Shown: one piece after another, positions 6,368-11,838 of the stretch | Position numbering within the stretch: the first letter of the stretch is position 1 | Layout: each line of letters opens with the position of its first letter | From: Actinomycetota bacterium | Lineage (GTDB): Bacteria; Actinomycetota; Actinomycetes; Nanopelagicales; Nanopelagicaceae | Direction: 5' to 3' | Length of the DNA: 11,838 bases | NCBI GenBank assembly: GCA_002737595.1 | Contig: NSHZ01000048.1 | Coordinates: 1-11,838 of the forward strand | Position numbers and translations under genes: made by a program | Notes under the pieces: generated by a model | The model's input: the letters and a program-made list of their open reading frames with translations, nothing else | The model's database searches: none | Told to the model about the DNA's origin: nothing

Positions 6368-7077
6368 TGATGAAGCGGCCATCCTCCACTCAATTAGTTA
6401 TTGGGCTGATCTTGGCTGGTTTAGGTTTCGCGTTAGCTACACAGATTGCCTCTAACTCCAGTGCAGGTCTGCAGACGCTTCCACAATCAGACCTGGTCAG
6501 AATCTTGGATGACCTCACTTCAAAAAATTCGCGCCTAGAAGCGGAGCGCTCATCGCTCATCACTCTCAACTCTGAGATCACCCGTGGCGGTGCCTCCTCT
6601 CAGACCGCCCTATCTGCAGCGCAATCCCGAGCAGACGCACTTGAAATCCTCACCGGCCAGGTAGCTGCTCACGGACCGGGCATTGTGTTGAATGTATATG
6701 CTCCTAAAGAAGCGATCCCTGCTGAACAATTGGTGGCCGTCATTAATGAATTGCGTGACGCTGGCGCCGAAGTTGTGGAAATCGTCGGCATTGGAGAAGG
6801 CACCAACCCTATCGGCGTTCGGGTCGTGGCCAGCACCTATGTTGTGCGCGAGCGAACTCCAGCCGTATTTCGAATTGATGGAGTTGTCCTCAATCCACCA
6901 TTTACTTTTAGAGCCATCGGCGACGGTCCCACCATCTCTGCCGCTCTTAATATCGCAGGAGGCGTGACAGATCAGTTCCGCCGGTCTGGGTCTCGCGTCG
7001 CACTTACCATTGAGGAAGATCTCACGATAAGCACTCTCGCCAGACTTACCTCTCCTCGATACGCTCAAACCAAGTAG
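6364..7077 (+). CDS. DUF881 membrane-anchored protein (second copy)
   Basis: The 237-aa protein is a diverged relative of the DUF881 protein two genes upstream. It has one N-terminal membrane helix at about 11-28, a probable coiled coil at about 42-75, and the DUF881 domain at about 100-230 (GPGIVLNVYAP, EQLVAVINELRDAGAEVVEIVG, RTPAVFRIDG, NPPFTFRAIGD). The gene begins with three tandem ATG codons (6364, 6367, 6370). The first overlaps the sbp stop as ATGA, so any of the three may be used with little effect. The stop is 14 bp before gcvH. Function is unknown; the paired copies flanking sbp suggest a hetero-complex with a coiled-coil contact, which is inference. Confidence 0.85.
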   Translation: MMMKRPSSTQLVIGLILAGLGFALATQIASNSSAGLQTLPQSDLVRILDDLTSKNSRLEAERSSLITLNSEITRGGASSQTALSAAQSRADALEILTGQVAAHGPGIVLNVYAPKEAIPAEQLVAVINELRDAGAEVVEIVGIGEGTNPIGVRVVASTYVVRERTPAVFRIDGVVLNPPFTFRAIGDGPTISAALNIAGGVTDQFRRSGSRVALTIEEDLTISTLARLTSPRYAQTK

Positions 7078-7091
7078 AGAAAAGGATTGAT

Positions 7092-7466
7092 ATGAGCAGT
7101 GTTCCCGAAGCTTTGAAATTCACATCTGATCACGAATGGGTCGAAACGCGGGGGGAGATTTCGCGCATTGGTATCACCGATTTCGCGCAAGCGGCACTCG
7201 GTGACATTGTTTATGTGCAGTTGCCGCAGGTGGGAGATGCCCTCGAGGCTGGCAAGGTCTGTGGTGAGATTGAGTCCACTAAGAGTGTGAGCGATCTCTT
7301 CTCACCTGTGACCGGTGTGGTGAGCGCAGTAAATGACCTCGCATCTCATTTTCCGGAGTCACTCAACAGCGATCCGTACGGATCAGGCTGGATTTTTGAA
7401 GTGAGTGGCGGAGTGGTAGGCACGACTCTCACGGCCATGGAGTATCGGGCAGCGATTGGCGAATAG
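7092..7466 (+). CDS. gcvH: Glycine cleavage system H protein
   Basis: The 124-aa lipoyl carrier shuttles the aminomethyl group between GcvP, GcvT and dihydrolipoamide dehydrogenase in the cytoplasm. It shows the family landmarks DHEWV at 13-17, GITDFAQAALGDIVYVQLP at 27-45 and ESTKSVSDL at 61-69, with Lys64 the lipoylation site. DPYGSGW at 94-100 is the conserved C-terminal element. Length is normal. ATG 7092 has GAAAAGGA about six bases upstream. It follows the DUF881 gene by 14 bp and probably ends the pgsA transcription unit at the hairpin directly after its stop. Its partner gcvP is about 2.8 kb downstream; gcvT is not in the window. Confidence 0.96.
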   Translation: MSSVPEALKFTSDHEWVETRGEISRIGITDFAQAALGDIVYVQLPQVGDALEAGKVCGEIESTKSVSDLFSPVTGVVSAVNDLASHFPESLNSDPYGSGWIFEVSGGVVGTTLTAMEYRAAIGE

Positions 7467-7468
7467 CC

Positions 7469-7486
7469 GAGGCGGTTGACCGCCTC
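7469..7486 (+). terminator. Hairpin after gcvH, probable terminator
   Basis: GAGGCGG-TTGA-CCGCCTC forms a perfect 7-bp GC-rich stem, extendable to 8 bp, starting two bases after the gcvH stop. There is no T-run after it, which is common in actinobacteria. The loop plus the first stem base after it spell TTGACC, the -35 box of the next promoter. Confidence 0.6.
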
Positions 7487-7504
7487 CACAAGCGCTACTA
7501 GGGT
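7476..7504 (+). promoter_or_regulatory. Sigma70-type promoter of garA-ftsR
   Basis: TTGACC at 7476-7481 and TAGGGT at 7499-7504 are separated by an ideal 17 bp, with a predicted start near 7511. This is the best promoter in the window. The -35 lies inside the gcvH terminator hairpin, and a 13-bp palindrome (7508-7520) covers the predicted start site. Confidence 0.7.
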
Positions 7505-7507
7505 CAT

Positions 7508-7520
7508 CCTCAACTTGAGG
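7508..7520. promoter_or_regulatory. Palindromic operator candidate at the garA promoter
   Basis: CCTCAACTTGAGG is a perfect palindrome around a central C and sits on the predicted transcription start. Its 11-bp core CTCAACTTGAG is the exact reverse complement of the sequence at 130-140. Twelve of 13 bases of CTCAACTTGAGGT match the site before the second MerR gene (9289-9301). MerR-family autoregulation is the simplest reading, since a MerR gene is the second gene of this operon. Confidence 0.5.
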
Positions 7521-7552
7521 TCAAACCTGTCGTAGCGAGAGTGGGGAGAGCA

Positions 7553-8029
7553 ATGAGCTGCACTACCTGTGGTGCCGAAGAGAGCACTCCGTGCACCTGC
7601 GCCAATGAGCTCACCACCACGCTGAATATAAATCGTGCAAATACCCCCACCCCGATGGGCGGCACACTTCATTCTTACGATGAGAACCTCTCTGACGAAG
7701 AGCGCACGGTCGTCAGAAGCCTTTCGGCGCAGAGCGCAGTTCTCATCATCCAGAGAGGCCCCTCCTCTGGTTCGCGCTTTCTTCTCGATGCAGAATCAGA
7801 GAGTGTGGGTCGTCATCCTGATAGTTCTATTTTCTTGGACGACATCAGTGTGAGCAGGAAGCATGCGATCTTAAATCGCCAGGAGAACGGATTTTCCATT
7901 TCAGATATTGGTTCACTCAACGGCACCTACGTTAATGGCGATCGTGTCGAGAAGGTTGTATTGCATTCGGGTGATGAAGTTCGTATTGGTAAATATCGAT
8001 TGATCTACTTCACGGGGGATATGTCATGA
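7553..8029 (+). CDS. garA: FHA-domain regulator, GarA/OdhI family
   Basis: The 158-aa protein closely matches mycobacterial GarA from about residue 62: GSRFLLD 73-79, GRHPDSSIFLDD 86-97, SVSRKHA 99-105 and GSLNGTYVNGD 120-130. These include the phosphothreonine-binding Arg87, Ser101, His104 and Asn123. In relatives, unphosphorylated GarA inhibits 2-oxoglutarate dehydrogenase and controls glutamate metabolism, and Ser/Thr kinases switch it off at an N-terminal ETTS motif. Here the nearest match is NELTTTLN at 18-25. The first 16 residues carry Cys3, Cys6, Cys14 and Cys16, absent from M. tuberculosis GarA as I recall it. ATG 7553 follows GGGGAGAG (7543-7550); an upstream in-frame GTG at 7541 overlaps that binding site. 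The stop overlaps ftsR by ATGA. Confidence 0.88.
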   Translation: MSCTTCGAEESTPCTCANELTTTLNINRANTPTPMGGTLHSYDENLSDEERTVVRSLSAQSAVLIIQRGPSSGSRFLLDAESESVGRHPDSSIFLDDISVSRKHAILNRQENGFSISDIGSLNGTYVNGDRVEKVVLHSGDEVRIGKYRLIYFTGDMS

Positions 8030-8739
8030 GTGTTCCGGTCCGCGCCTATCTGAGCATCGGCGAAGTCCTTTCGAAATTACGTGGAGATTTTCCAGATGTC
8101 ACCATCTCCAAAATTCGATTTCTTGAAACAGAGGGCCTGATAGATCCAGCGCGAACCCCCTCGGGTTACCGCAAATTCACCAACGTTGACGTAGAACGAC
8201 TTCGTTATGTTCTCGGCGCACAACGCGACCAATACCTGCCGTTGAAAGTGATCAAGGACCATCTAGAAGCTCTCGATCGCGGGTTGCAACCACCTGATCT
8301 TTCCGGTGGCCCACGGGTGCCGCGTCTAGCTGCTGTCGATTCAGTGATCGCTCCCGAAGCGTTTGCTGAAAATAGTGATCTGCGATTAAGCCGTGAAGAA
8401 CTCTTAGAATCTAGCGGTATTACGGAAGCACAGCTCAAAGATCTCGAATCTTACGGTTTGGTGGCAATACGAGGGCGCCACTACGACAACGATGCATTAA
8501 CCATTTCTCGCGTGGTTGCAGCCATGGCCCCTTTCGGTATCGAGCCGCGTCACCTGCGCTCGTTCAAGAGCGCAGCAGATCGTGAGGTGGGATTAGTGGA
8601 GCAGGTCATCACCCCACTGATGCGCCAGAAGGGGACGGAGTCAAAAGACCGAGCCCTAGAAGTGCAGCGAGAGCTGGCTTCGCTTTCCATTAGATTGCAT
8701 GCCGCCCTAGTCAAGATGGGCCTCAACCGCATTCGATAA
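8026..8739 (+). CDS. ftsR: MerR-family transcriptional regulator, FtsR/Rv1828 type
   Basis: The 237-aa protein has an N-terminal MerR winged-helix domain at about 8-85: LSIGEVLSKL, then SKIRFLETEGLIDPARTPSGYRKF, the recognition and wing signature. A second helix-turn-helix-like part at about 120-150 (SREELLESSGITEAQLKDLESYGLV) and a helical tail follow. This layout and the position after garA match Rv1828 of M. tuberculosis and FtsR of Corynebacterium, the latter reported to influence ftsZ expression. No metal-binding cysteines are present, so it is unlikely to be a metal sensor. It overlaps garA by 4 bp and shares its promoter. The palindrome at that promoter is a candidate autoregulatory site. 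Confidence 0.87.
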   Translation: MSVPVRAYLSIGEVLSKLRGDFPDVTISKIRFLETEGLIDPARTPSGYRKFTNVDVERLRYVLGAQRDQYLPLKVIKDHLEALDRGLQPPDLSGGPRVPRLAAVDSVIAPEAFAENSDLRLSREELLESSGITEAQLKDLESYGLVAIRGRHYDNDALTISRVVAAMAPFGIEPRHLRSFKSAADREVGLVEQVITPLMRQKGTESKDRALEVQRELASLSIRLHAALVKMGLNRIR

Positions 8740-8752
8740 TCTGCCACTGAGA

Positions 8753-8781
8753 GCGACAACCGGCTCTGAGGGTCGTATGGT
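8753..8781 (+). promoter_or_regulatory. Promoter for a leaderless DUF151 gene mRNA
   Basis: TATGGT at 8776-8781 is a strong TANNNT -10, with GCGACA at 8753-8758 as a partial -35 at 17-bp spacing. Six bases (GAGAAC) separate the -10 from the ATG at 8788, so the transcript should begin at the start codon. No Shine-Dalgarno sequence is present at normal spacing. Confidence 0.55.
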
Positions 8782-8787
8782 GAGAAC

Positions 8788-9279
8788 ATGAGTGGAATTG
8801 CACGCGTAGAGGTCATCGGTGTACGTGTGGAGATGCCCTCCAATCAACCGATTGTGCTCTTGCGTGAGACCGAAGGTGAGCGCTATCTGCCGATATGGAT
8901 AGGTGCCGTAGAAGCCACAGCAATAGCCTTCGCGCAACAAGGAATCCAGCCGCCAAGGCCGATGACTCATGACTTGCTCAACACCGTAATGGAGCGCACA
9001 GGTCACGCTCTGGAGAGTGTCCTTCTCACTGAAATAAAGGACGGCATCTTTTATGCCGAAATCACCTTAGAAGGGGACTTGCAAATTTCTGCGAGGCCTT
9101 CTGACGCGATCGCGCTGGCCTTGAGAAATTCGCGCCCCATCTTCGCAAATGTTGACCTGCTCGCTCAAGCGGGAATTGACATCCCCAAGGACCCTGAGGG
9201 GGAGGGGGGGCAAGAGGAGGCGGTTGAGCGCTTCCGCGAGTTCCTGGATCAAATCACTCCAGAGGATTTCATTAGTTAA
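8788..9279 (+). CDS. Bifunctional nuclease family protein (DUF151)
   Basis: The 163-aa protein belongs to the DUF151/BFN family. It shows LPIWIG at 34-39, the conserved segment AVEATAIAFAQQG at 40-52, TGHALESVLLTEIKDGIFYAEI at 71-92 and RPSDAIALAL at 103-112. Family members in plants have both RNase and DNase activity; the bacterial role is poorly defined. The acidic, helix-rich tail (GGQEEAVERFREFLDQITPEDFI) is typical of actinobacterial copies. It is always found near garA and the two MerR genes in relatives I recall (Rv1829 position). It appears to have its own promoter and probably a leaderless start. Confidence 0.9.
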   Translation: MSGIARVEVIGVRVEMPSNQPIVLLRETEGERYLPIWIGAVEATAIAFAQQGIQPPRPMTHDLLNTVMERTGHALESVLLTEIKDGIFYAEITLEGDLQISARPSDAIALALRNSRPIFANVDLLAQAGIDIPKDPEGEGGQEEAVERFREFLDQITPEDFIS

Positions 9280-9288
9280 CTCAGAACT

Positions 9289-9305
9289 CTCAACCTGAGG
9301 TTGAG
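9289..9305. promoter_or_regulatory. 17-bp palindromic operator candidate before the second MerR gene
   Basis: CTCAACCTGAGGTTGAG is a perfect palindrome with 8-bp arms around a central G. It lies six bases upstream of a -10-like TAGCGT (9311-9316), the -35/-10 spacer position typical of MerR operators. It shares 12 of 13 bases with the site at the garA promoter. Confidence 0.55.
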
Positions 9306-9367
9306 GTTCATAGCGTGTTGGTGATTGCCCTGGCGCTCGCCCCGCTCTACTCTACTTACACCGTTGT

Positions 9368-9373
9368 TATCCT
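9368..9373 (+). promoter_or_regulatory. Alternative -10 box for the second MerR gene
   Basis: TATCCT fits TANNNT and lies 19 bp before the preferred ATG 9393, leaving a short leader that still contains the GGAG ribosome binding site. The -35 is poor. The TAGCGT box at 9311-9316, next to the palindrome, competes as the main promoter. Confidence 0.35.
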
Positions 9374-9392
9374 GACTTCCCCCGGAGTGAAA

Positions 9393-9926
9393 ATGAACCC
9401 TAGCCACCCGACCGACCAGACCCCGCTTTCGAACGCGCCACTCGAGGCGGGTTATCGCGGGAATACCGCATGTGCCGCCGCTGGTATTACTTATCGCCAG
9501 CTTGATTACTGGGCGAGGACCGGCTTAATTGAACCAAGCGTGCGTCCAGCAACCGGATCGGGAAGTGCTCGTCTCTACGGCTTTCGAGACATTTTGGTTC
9601 TCAAAATCATTAAACGTCTCTTGGACACTGGTGTCTCCCTGCAAAATATTCGCACTGCCGTTGAGCACCTTCGCCTTCGTGGAGTAGCCGATCTGGCAAA
9701 AATCACTCTGATGAGCGATGGCGCCACTATCTACGAATGCACTTCAAATGATGAAGTAATCGATATTTTGGCTGGTGGTCAAGGAGTCTTTGGTATCGCC
9801 TTGGGACGCGTATGGGCTGAAGTTGAAGGTTCCCTCGCGGCGCTACCCTCGGAGAATCCGGCCTCTGAGACCGATTTGATCACCAGCGATGAGTTCTCTC
9901 TCCGCCGTCGCGCTAAAGGCGCCTAA
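9393..9926 (+). CDS. MerR-family transcriptional regulator, Rv1830 type
   Basis: The 177-aa protein has a MerR DNA-binding domain at about 22-95: GNTACAAAGITYRQLDYWARTGLIEPSVRP followed by a wing (GSGSARLYGFRDI) and a dimerisation helix (GVSLQNIRTAVEHL). The C-terminal part (TIYECTSNDEVIDILAGGQGVFGIALGRVWAEVEGSLA) is shared with Rv1830 orthologues and has no metal-binding cysteine pattern. The start ATG 9393 has GGAG at 9384-9387 with 5-base spacing; the upstream GTG at 9315 would add a 26-residue hydrophobic stretch unlike the family. The gene is single, preceded by a palindrome that may be its own operator. Targets are unknown here. Confidence 0.86.
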   Translation: MNPSHPTDQTPLSNAPLEAGYRGNTACAAAGITYRQLDYWARTGLIEPSVRPATGSGSARLYGFRDILVLKIIKRLLDTGVSLQNIRTAVEHLRLRGVADLAKITLMSDGATIYECTSNDEVIDILAGGQGVFGIALGRVWAEVEGSLAALPSENPASETDLITSDEFSLRRRAKGA

Positions 9927-9946
9927 CCGCCTAGCCAACTACTTTC

Positions 9947-9970
9947 CCTGCCAAGGCAGGCGGGTCTTTC
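9947..9970 (+). terminator. Hairpin downstream of the second MerR gene, probable terminator
   Basis: CCTGCC-AA-GGCAGG (9947-9960) is a 6-bp GC-rich hairpin followed by CGGGTCTTTC. A wider pairing CCGCCT (9928-9933) with AGGCGG (9958-9963) is also possible. It lies between the MerR stop and the gcvP riboswitch promoter. Confidence 0.5.
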
Positions 9971-9992
9971 ATCTGTCACCGTGCCAAGGTCC

Positions 9993-9998
9993 TAGGAT
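9993..9998 (+). promoter_or_regulatory. Candidate -10 box of the riboswitch-gcvP transcript
   Basis: TAGGAT fits TANNNT. It predicts a start near 10005, about 16 bases before the first conserved riboswitch base. No convincing -35 is seen at 17-18 bp spacing. Confidence 0.5.
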
Positions 9999-10018
9999 GA
10001 GAGCGCTGCAAAAACTAC

Positions 10019-10232
10019 GCGGGAGAGTGGTGCGCGAGCCACGCGCATGACGCCGAAGGAGCAACCTCCCCGGAACCTCTCAGGCCAACGGACCGTGTAG
10101 ATCAGGCAACTCTGGAGAAGCAACAATGGATTGTCATTGTTGCGCCGAAGATGTAATCCGCCTTTGGCGGGGATGCTTTCAGGTGCGCTCGGTCTGGTCA
10201 CTCCACACCTAGGGCGAGACAGAGGGGGAATG
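10019..10232 (+). ncRNA. Tandem glycine riboswitch (two aptamers)
   Basis: Two glycine-aptamer cores are recognisable. Aptamer 1 begins GGGAGAGTG at 10021, has CGCCGAAGGAGCAA at 10051-10064 and CCTCTCAGG at 10076-10084, and ends with ACTCTGGAG; AGAGT (10024-10028) pairs with ACTCT (10109-10113) as P1. Aptamer 2 follows with a 9-bp hairpin GCAACAATG/CATTGTTGC (10120-10143), a second GCGCCGAAG at 10142-10150, GCTTTCAGG at 10175-10183 and the closing GACAGAGGGGG. In this class glycine binding controls glycine-cleavage genes; here it lies directly ahead of gcvP, so glycine should raise GcvP expression. Aptamer boundaries are approximate. Confidence 0.93.
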
Positions 10233-10270
10233 ATTCGACTGTCTAGTCGACCCCTGAGCTGAGGAGCGTC
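10222..10270 (+). promoter_or_regulatory. Riboswitch expression platform and gcvP ribosome binding site
   Basis: The G-run that closes aptamer 2 (AGAGGGGG) can also pair with CCCCT at 10251-10255, enclosing a 6-bp stem TCGACT/AGTCGA (10235-10240 and 10245-10250). The two pairings exclude each other, as expected for a switch. GAGGAG at 10261-10266 is the ribosome binding site, four bases before ATG 10271. No T-run follows the hairpin, so control of translation is more likely than intrinsic termination. Confidence 0.55.
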
Positions 10271-11838
10271 ATGAGTAACGCAGGTTCTTACACACATAAT
10301 TTTGCTAGTCGCCATATCGGTCCAGACGAACAAAGTCGATCGATCATGCTCTCGGCGCTGGGATATCAGAATCTTGAGGAACTTATCTTTGACGTCGTCC
10401 CACAATCAATACGCTTAAAAAGTGAAATGGCCCTAGGGGAGGGGCTCTCTGAAGTTGATGCGTTGGCGGAAATTCGGGAGCTTGTGAGCGAAAATGAACC
10501 CAAACGTTCTTTGATCGGCATGGGGTACTACGGAACGCACACACCCGGAGTCATTAAACGAAACGTTTTGGAAAATCCAGCTTGGTACACGGCCTATACG
10601 CCATATCAGCCTGAGATATCTCAAGGACGTCTGGAGGCATTGATCAATTTCCAAACGATGATCGCAGACCTCACGGGAATGCATCTTTCGAATGCCTCGA
10701 TGCTTGATGAAGGCACGGCAGCTGCCGAGGCGATGACTCTCGCGCTTCGTTCATATAAAGGCAGTAGTCGAACCTTTTTGATAGATGCCGATACGCACCC
10801 ACAAACTATTGCGGTGATACAAACACGGGCCAAGCCTTTGAAGATTCATGTCCAACTTTGGGATTCAGGCGATCCGCTACCTGACGCATTTGGTCTCTTA
10901 CTTTCATATCCAGGATCTTCTGGACTCGTACGCGATATATCCAGTGATATCACGGCCATTCACGCACTCTCTGGAATAGCTGTGGTCGCGTCCGACCTGC
11001 TGGCTCTTACACTTGTGAAATCGCCTGGATCACTCGGCGCGGATGTCGTTGTGGGTTCGTCGCAACGATTTGGGGTTCCCATGGGTTTCGGCGGGCCACA
11101 TGCGGGTTTCATGGGTGTGCGTGCGGGCCTGGAACGCTCGTTGCCTGGCCGTTTAGTAGGTGTCAGTGTTGATGATGTCGGTACGCCGGCGATGCGTCTC
11201 GCTCTGCAAACACGTGAACAACACATTCGCAGGGAGAAGGCAACCAGCAATATCTGCACAGCTCAGGTCCTGCTAGCAGTTTTAGCTTCCATGTATGCGG
11301 TCTATCACGGTCCACGAGGCTTACAGGGAATCGCGCAGGGAATCGCAGATAACGCGATGGCATTTTCAGTAGCCCTCAAAGATGCTGGCTATGACGTGTT
11401 GCATGATTCATTTTTTGACACGGTGACATTCCGTAAACACGACACCACATCTGACCATATCCTTCAGACGCTCTTGGCGGTGGGTTTTAACATCCGAAAA
11501 ATCGACACTGAGTGGGTTTCGCTATCCATAGATGAAACCGTTTCGAATGTAGATCTAACAACCATCATGCAAGCATTAGGCCTCACAATGGGAACTGTGA
11601 AGCGGAGTTTTAGCTCTCTTGTGCGCGAGGACGAGTTTCTTACCCATCCGGTATTTCATTCACACCACAATGAAACCTCGATGCTGAGATACATACGTAC
11701 CTTGGGGGACCGCGATCTTGCACTAGATCGCACCATGATTCCTCTCGGTAGTTGCACCATGAAGCTCAACGCAACCAGCGAGATGGAACCCATTACTTGG
11801 CCAGAGATTTCCACTCTTCACCCCTTCGCTCCTGCAGG
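10271..11838 (+). CDS. gcvP: Glycine dehydrogenase (decarboxylating), P protein (5' part, runs off the window)
   Basis: The frame is open from ATG 10271 to the window end: 522 codons of a protein normally about 950 long. GcvP is the pyridoxal-phosphate enzyme that decarboxylates glycine and passes the aminomethyl group to lipoylated GcvH. Recognisable blocks are FASRHIGP at 11-18, IGMGYYGTHTPGVIKRN at 82-98, TPYQPEISQGRLEAL at 110-124, NASMLDEGTAAAEAM at 141-155, GSSQRFGVPMGFGGPHAGF around 257-280 and PLGSCTMKLNA at 491-501, just past the domain boundary. The catalytic PLP lysine lies in the missing C-terminal half. The single long frame means the fused (not split P1/P2) form. It sits under a glycine riboswitch and shares pathway with gcvH upstream. 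Confidence 0.97.
   Translation, partial: MSNAGSYTHNFASRHIGPDEQSRSIMLSALGYQNLEELIFDVVPQSIRLKSEMALGEGLSEVDALAEIRELVSENEPKRSLIGMGYYGTHTPGVIKRNVLENPAWYTAYTPYQPEISQGRLEALINFQTMIADLTGMHLSNASMLDEGTAAAEAMTLALRSYKGSSRTFLIDADTHPQTIAVIQTRAKPLKIHVQLWDSGDPLPDAFGLLLSYPGSSGLVRDISSDITAIHALSGIAVVASDLLALTLVKSPGSLGADVVVGSSQRFGVPMGFGGPHAGFMGVRAGLERSLPGRLVGVSVDDVGTPAMRLALQTREQHIRREKATSNICTAQVLLAVLASMYAVYHGPRGLQGIAQGIADNAMAFSVALKDAGYDVLHDSFFDTVTFRKHDTTSDHILQTLLAVGFNIRKIDTEWVSLSIDETVSNVDLTTIMQALGLTMGTVKRSFSSLVREDEFLTHPVFHSHHNETSMLRYIRTLGDRDLALDRTMIPLGSCTMKLNATSEMEPITWPEISTLHPFAPA

Noticed and set aside
6610..7068. 152-aa open frame on the minus strand inside the second DUF881 gene.
   Set aside because: It is fully antisense to a well-supported gene, has no recognisable motif and no ribosome binding site, and is expected by chance opposite such codons.
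7541..7552. GTG 7541 as start of garA.
   Set aside because: It overlaps the GGGGAGAG ribosome binding site that serves ATG 7553.
9315..9392. GTG 9315 as start of the second MerR protein, adding a hydrophobic 26-residue leader.
   Set aside because: ATG 9393 has a well-spaced GGAG. The upstream stretch contains promoter-like TATCCT and is unlike the family.
9992..10405. 137-aa open frame on the minus strand across the riboswitch and the start of gcvP.
   Set aside because: It is explained by the structured riboswitch and gcvP on the plus strand, and it has no family features.
10271..11838. Possibility that the gcvP region is a pseudogene because no stop-bounded frame closes within the window.
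   Set aside because: Codon-by-codon reading from ATG 10271 shows no stop or frameshift; the gene simply continues beyond the window end.

Overview
The window is about 11.8 kb of conserved actinobacterial core chromosome. The evidence is the gene order and families: scpB-rluB-aroH-tyrA-cmk/der, then pgsA-DUF881-sbp-DUF881-gcvH-garA-ftsR-DUF151-merR-gcvP. From memory, this resembles two separate Mycobacterium tuberculosis neighbourhoods (around Rv1710-Rv1713 and Rv1822-Rv1832), joined here. Coding GC looks moderate, genes overlap by 4 bp at several junctions and gaps are short. This fits a compact, possibly streamlined or aquatic actinobacterium, but genus cannot be set from sequence alone. I see no mobile element, CRISPR array, rRNA or defence island.

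Layout. 2-139 is the tail of scpB, followed by rluB (152-874). A 264-bp AT-rich gap (about 30% GC) leads into the tyrosine pair aroH-tyrA (1139-2535, 4-bp overlap). A fused cytidylate kinase/Der GTPase follows (2603-4621). tRNA-Pro(GGG) sits at 4634-4707, and a CDP-alcohol phosphatidyltransferase starts only 1 to 4 nt after it. That gene heads a tightly packed envelope run (DUF881, small basic protein, DUF881) that continues into gcvH. A hairpin after gcvH also holds the -35 box of the next promoter, which drives garA-ftsR. Then come a DUF151 bifunctional nuclease, a second MerR regulator, a tandem glycine riboswitch and the first 522 codons of gcvP, which runs off the window.

How the parts work together. 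scpB, rluB and cmk-der belong to chromosome segregation, ribosome maturation and nucleotide supply. aroH and tyrA convert chorismate through prephenate towards tyrosine. gcvH and gcvP are two components of the glycine cleavage system, and the riboswitch ties gcvP to glycine level. GarA is a phosphorylation-controlled regulator of 2-oxoglutarate metabolism, and FtsR is a MerR-type regulator linked to cell division in relatives.

The coding content is ordinary for the phylum. The more interesting signals lie between genes. They are a tRNA whose maturation would create a leaderless mRNA, three start codons placed exactly 6 nt after a TANNNT box, a palindrome shared by junctions near both MerR genes, a terminator hairpin containing a promoter element, a short Tyr-rich ORF before aroH, and a cysteine-rich tail on GarA. 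I did not find a convincing new multi-gene system.
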